Positions 8,401 to 10,665 of a DNA stretch of 10,665 nt are shown here, in pieces. The position numbers were made by a program, and so were the translations under genes. The notes beneath the pieces are model-generated. The model was not told the DNA's origin. It searched no databases and saw nothing but the letters and a program-made list of their open reading frames with translations. This DNA is from Parastagonospora avenae f. sp. tritici 18332-5 (lineage: Eukaryota > Ascomycota > Dothideomycetes > Pleosporales > Phaeosphaeriaceae), in the NCBI GenBank assembly GCA_022559985.1, contig JAFJTR010000227.1, forward strand, positions 1 to 10,665. The letters run 5' to 3'. Position 1 is the first letter of the stretch, and each line of letters starts with the position of its first letter.

Positions 8401-9261
8401 ACATCATTCGACAAGGTCGATGCACGCTTGTTGCTACAATCCAAATGTACAAGATTTTGGCACTAAACTGTTTGATCTCTGCCTACAGTTTGTCAGTCCT
8501 GTACCTTGATGGTATCAAGTTTGGTGATGGTCAAGTCACGATCTCGGGTATGATGATGAGCGTCTGCTTCTTGTCCATCTCCCGCGCCAAGGTATGTCCT
8601 CTTCACTCTTCCACGTTGACTAAACTAACTTTACTAGACCGTCGAGACCCTGTCCAAAGAACGACCCCAGCACAATATCTTCAACGTGTACATCATCGGC
8701 TCCGTCCTCGGCCAATTCGCCGTTCACATCGCCACTCTCATCTACGTCTCGCAATACGTCCAACGCGTCGAGCCCAAGGACCCGAACCCGGACCTCGAGA
8801 AGGAATTCGAGCCCTCCCTCCTCAACTCCGCCATCTACCTCCTGCAGCTCATCCAACAAATCTCTACCTTCGCCATCAACTACCAAGGCCGCCCCTTCCG
8901 CGAATCCATCCGCGAGAACAAGGGCATGTACTGGGGTCTCGTGCTCGTCTCCGGCGTTGCATTCTCCTGCGCCACGGAATTCATCCCCGAACTTAACAAT
9001 AAGCTCAAGCTTGTGCCGTTTACGTCCGACTTCAAGTGGATGATTACCGGCGTGATGATCTTGGACTTTGGCGCGTGCTGGATTATCGAGAAGGGGTTGA
9101 AATGGGGATTCAGGGATAATAAGCCGAAGGATATTGCGCTGCGCAGGCCCGATCAGAATGCCCGCGAGGAGGCGCGGAAGAAGGAGGAGGAGAGGGTTGC
9201 GCAGGAGAAGAAGAATAAGGAGTTTGAGGAGAAGGCTAGGGCATTGGGGATTAAGGTATAG
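5334..9261 (+). CDS. SPF1: P5A-type ATPase, ER transmembrane-helix dislocase (Spf1 orthologue), 1293 aa
   Basis: The coding sequence is join(5334..8591, 8638..9261). P5A ATPases reside in the endoplasmic reticulum and use ATP to remove misinserted or mistargeted transmembrane helices. Loss of yeast SPF1 disturbs ER protein and sterol homeostasis. Two extra N-terminal membrane segments (about 25-43 and 57-74) precede the common core. The actuator motif is SGES at 312-315. TM4 carries the P5A signature PPELP at 459-463. The phosphorylated Asp is D502 in DKTGTLT, followed by TGDNP at 738-742 and GDGTND at 855-860. A family-typical insertion (about 870-1020) contains a Met/Gln-rich stretch near 970-992 and fits the P5A arm region. 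C-terminal membrane helices span both exons, and the last 30 residues are Lys/Glu-rich. ATG 5334 (ACCATGG) is preferred because fungal P5A proteins typically begin MAPLVDNPQ (from memory). The in-frame ATG at 5250 would add an unconserved-looking tract. All key residues are intact, so the gene appears functional. Confidence 0.97.
8592..8637 (+). other. 46-nt intron near the 3' end of SPF1
   Basis: The donor is GTATGT, the acceptor is ACTAG, and branch-point-like CTAAC lies shortly before the acceptor. It sits between codons (phase 0) after residue 1086. Skipping it would shift the frame and replace the last membrane helices with an Arg/Pro-rich tail ending at 8996, so splicing is needed for the conserved C-terminus. 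Confidence 0.95.
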
Positions 9262-9695
9262 ATTTTGGAGGTATGGTTGTATAAAGGTGGGTTTGATTCG
9301 GGTTTGCCCGCTCGCTCGTTGGGGAGTGGGGTATATAGATTTATTGATACGTTCTCTGCTCATTGTGGGTCTGCTTTTTGTGTTGTGAGGTTCTGGTCTG
9401 GTGTGGCGGGGTGCTCGAGGTGGGCGCAGTCATGTATCGCGACTGCACTACTTGCAGATGGGCGGCCAATCATCAGCCGACTGGGTTTCGATCGGGAAAG
9501 CACTCCGGCTGAGTCGCACATCCTTCTCGTCTTGTTTCTTCTCTTCTCACCTTCTACACTCTATCTCGCCCTCGTACATGTTCGCACGTTCGCGTCCCGA
9601 CCGCGAGCATCGGCGTGCATGAGCGCGCCCGTTCTACCAATTACCTCCAATACAGCCCCTAGTGGCACCACGCGGGACACGGCCCGCCAGCGAAC
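9262..9695. promoter_or_regulatory. Intergenic: SPF1 3' region and promoter of the NLR-type gene
   Basis: The first 150 bp are G/T-rich and probably hold the SPF1 3' untranslated region. CCAAT at 9466-9470 lies in the context CGGCCAATCA, close to the ideal CCAAT-box context, 226 bp before the next ATG. A C/T-rich stretch follows at about 9523-9575, typical of fungal core promoters. Open frames here show no protein character. Confidence 0.5.
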
Positions 9696-10106
9696 ATGGA
9701 AGGTACAGCCAGCATCATCGCCGTCGTGTCACTCACTATACAACGCGTGCAGACCGTCAAGGTTGTCAAGACATTCGCTCGCGATGTCAAGGGTGCATCG
9801 AAAGAGTTAGAACGACTCGTGGAGTTACTAGACCGCCTCAGCGCGCTGCTCCAAGATGTCCGCGACGTCATGAAACGTCAGGCCTCGCTGCGAGGCTTTC
9901 CCCTGCTGTCGAATACGATTTTCGCTTGCCTGAAGAGCTGCGAGAAGAGCTTGGGCTTACTTGAGGATGTGGTGAAGAAGTACGGCGGCGGCCAGAACAA
10001 CGGTTCTTCTGCGGTCAAGAAATTGAAAGATGATGTCATGCTTGCCTTTAGGGCCAAAGATATCGTGACGTTTGAGGCGCGGATTCAACGCGATATCAAC
10101 GACTGA
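9696..10106 (+). CDS. Fungal NLR/STAND-type N-terminal domain protein, 136 aa, possibly truncated
   Basis: The start region (MEGTASIIAVVSL) followed by an amphipathic helix bundle (SKELERLVELLDRLSALLQD near 35-54) and a late segment (KLKDDVMLAF...FEARIQRDIND) resemble the helical N-terminal domain of many fungal NLR/STAND and ankyrin proteins. In those, it is thought to act in signalling or self-association. Such domains usually precede a NACHT or NB-ARC module or a longer tail, but here the frame stops at TGA 10104-10106. Three-frame reading shows family-like sequence continuing directly after the stop (see next entry). Options are a genuine small stand-alone protein, a nonsense-mutated gene, readthrough, or a sequencing error. 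An intron removing the stop (10065-10113, GTGACG..CAG) is possible but would delete conserved-looking residues and soon meets another stop. ATG context (AACATGG) is good. Domain family assignment is from memory of sequence style. Confidence 0.65.
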   Translation: MEGTASIIAVVSLTIQRVQTVKVVKTFARDVKGASKELERLVELLDRLSALLQDVRDVMKRQASLRGFPLLSNTIFACLKSCEKSLGLLEDVVKKYGGGQNNGSSAVKKLKDDVMLAFRAKDIVTFEARIQRDIND

Positions 10107-10459
10107 CATGCAGCTCTTGGAACGAACACAACGAACATACTGTACATGATCTGTCAGTTGGTACGTGGCCGTTACTGACGACTGTTTGCAGGACTTCTGT
10201 ACTTCCTATCATACTTCTCAAACAGGTCACCATGCTATCATCATCTTCTGTGTCGTATGCACAAAGCCACATGAGCCATCCAGCAAACAATACCATCACC
10301 ACACAAACAATATCTCTCTCGTCACCGAGGCCACAGCAGATCATCAAGACTCGCCATGAGTGGATCGAATCGCCGCTCAATCGATTCGGTATTCGCCAAA
10401 AACGAACCACTAAGTTTATACGTATGGGTTCAAGCCAAAACATATACTCCGAGCAATAG
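10107..10459 (+). pseudogene. Likely continuation of the NLR-type gene beyond an in-frame TGA
   Basis: Directly after the TGA the same frame stays open for 23 codons. It reads HAALGTNTTNILYMICQL before a clean donor GTACGT at 10161, and the first part continues the helical pattern of the domain. A 65-nt intron 10161-10225 (branch-like CTGAC at 10175-10179, acceptor AACAG) would join, in the same frame, a Ser/Thr-rich exon 10226-10459 ending in TAG. The alternative acceptor at 10191 would give only a 31-nt intron. Except for the one TGA the model is a coherent two-exon gene of about 230 codons. The second exon has no recognisable domain and is the weaker part of the model. Confidence 0.4.
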
Positions 10460-10566
10460 ACAGACACCATCATTTCCGAGTGTTACGAAGCATTCCTGTC
10501 TTGGCATATGCTCGGTTATGCCTGTCATTGGACCCCACAATATCCTTACGGAAATATATTGCCATC
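10460..10566. other. Short non-coding stretch before the right repeat arm
   Basis: These bases show no gene, no clear terminator and no similarity to the corresponding interior of the left end (98 onward). Inverted-repeat identity is therefore confined to the 97-bp arms. Confidence 0.5.
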
Positions 10567-10663
10567 TCTATCTCTCACGCATCATTATAAAGAAGTAGGT
10601 ATGAGTCTTGTTTGTAACGCTTGATTTGGGGGCGTAAGCTCAGGGGCAGCTCTCGCACGTAAG
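10567..10663 (-). repeat. Right arm of the perfect 97-bp terminal inverted repeat
   Basis: This is the exact reverse complement of 1-97. Two more bases (AG) follow before the window ends, so its true outer limit is not visible. The arms enclose about 10.5 kb of single-copy genes without any recognisable transposase. The perfect identity implies recent origin, gene conversion, or the same repeat consensus placed at both ends by an assembler. Confidence 0.95.
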
Positions 10664-10665
10664 AG

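Noticed and set aside
7830..8444. 204-codon antisense open frame rich in Leu and His
   Set aside because: It is a shadow of SPF1 between GDGTND and the arm region.
10065..10113. Intron that would remove the TGA of the NLR-type gene
   Set aside because: The donor GTGACG is weak, the branch A lies only about 7 nt from the acceptor, conserved-looking residues would be lost, and a new stop follows after 11 codons.
10161..10191. 31-nt intron with ideal GTACGT, CTGAC and GCAG signals
   Set aside because: It is shorter than known fungal introns. The same donor with the acceptor at 10225 gives a normal 65-nt intron and a longer open frame, although neither is proven.
1..10665. Transposase, Starship captain, retroelement, tRNA or CRISPR array
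   Set aside because: Frames and non-coding stretches were read on both strands, and no DDE/tyrosine recombinase, reverse transcriptase, tRNA B-box with a matching fold, or regular repeat-spacer pattern was found.

Overview
The window looks like nuclear DNA of a filamentous ascomycete, probably a Dothideomycete (the class is a weak inference). Introns are very short (46 and 50 nt) with GT..AG ends and CTGAC/CTAAC-type branch points. Genes are compact and separated by 0.4-0.8 kb. Start codons have an A at -3, and the best-recognised genes are typical fungal families. There is no transposase, reverse transcriptase, viral gene, tRNA, rRNA or CRISPR array that I can recognise.

Layout. 1-97 is the left arm of a perfect 97-bp inverted repeat. 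98-640 is non-coding. 641-1195 (-) encodes a 184-aa protein of unknown function. 1877-3294 (-, one intron) encodes a 455-aa paraoxonase/arylesterase-like beta-propeller protein with an N-terminal membrane anchor. About 0.5 kb away, head to head, 3787-4515 (+) encodes a 242-aa HAD-superfamily hydrolase of the haloacid dehalogenase type II group. 5334-9261 (+, one intron) encodes a complete 1293-aa P5A-type ATPase, the SPF1 orthologue of the endoplasmic reticulum. 9696-10106 (+) encodes a 136-aa protein resembling the N-terminal domain of fungal NLR/STAND proteins. Its frame stays coding-like beyond an in-frame TGA, so it may be a broken or misread gene reaching to about 10459. 10567-10663 is the right arm of the inverted repeat.

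How the genes relate. SPF1 is a housekeeping membrane-protein quality-control gene. The paraoxonase-like and HAD genes share a divergent promoter and could be co-regulated hydrolases, but nothing in the sequence ties them to a named pathway. The NLR-type fragment belongs to a fast-evolving class often associated with non-self recognition. The window does not form an obvious single pathway.

The most unusual features are the perfect inverted repeat at both extremes (mobile-element ends, two inverted repeat copies, or an assembly boundary), the stop-interrupted NLR-type gene, and a strong change of strand composition inside most genes, from C-rich at the 5' end to G-rich at the 3' end of the coding strand.
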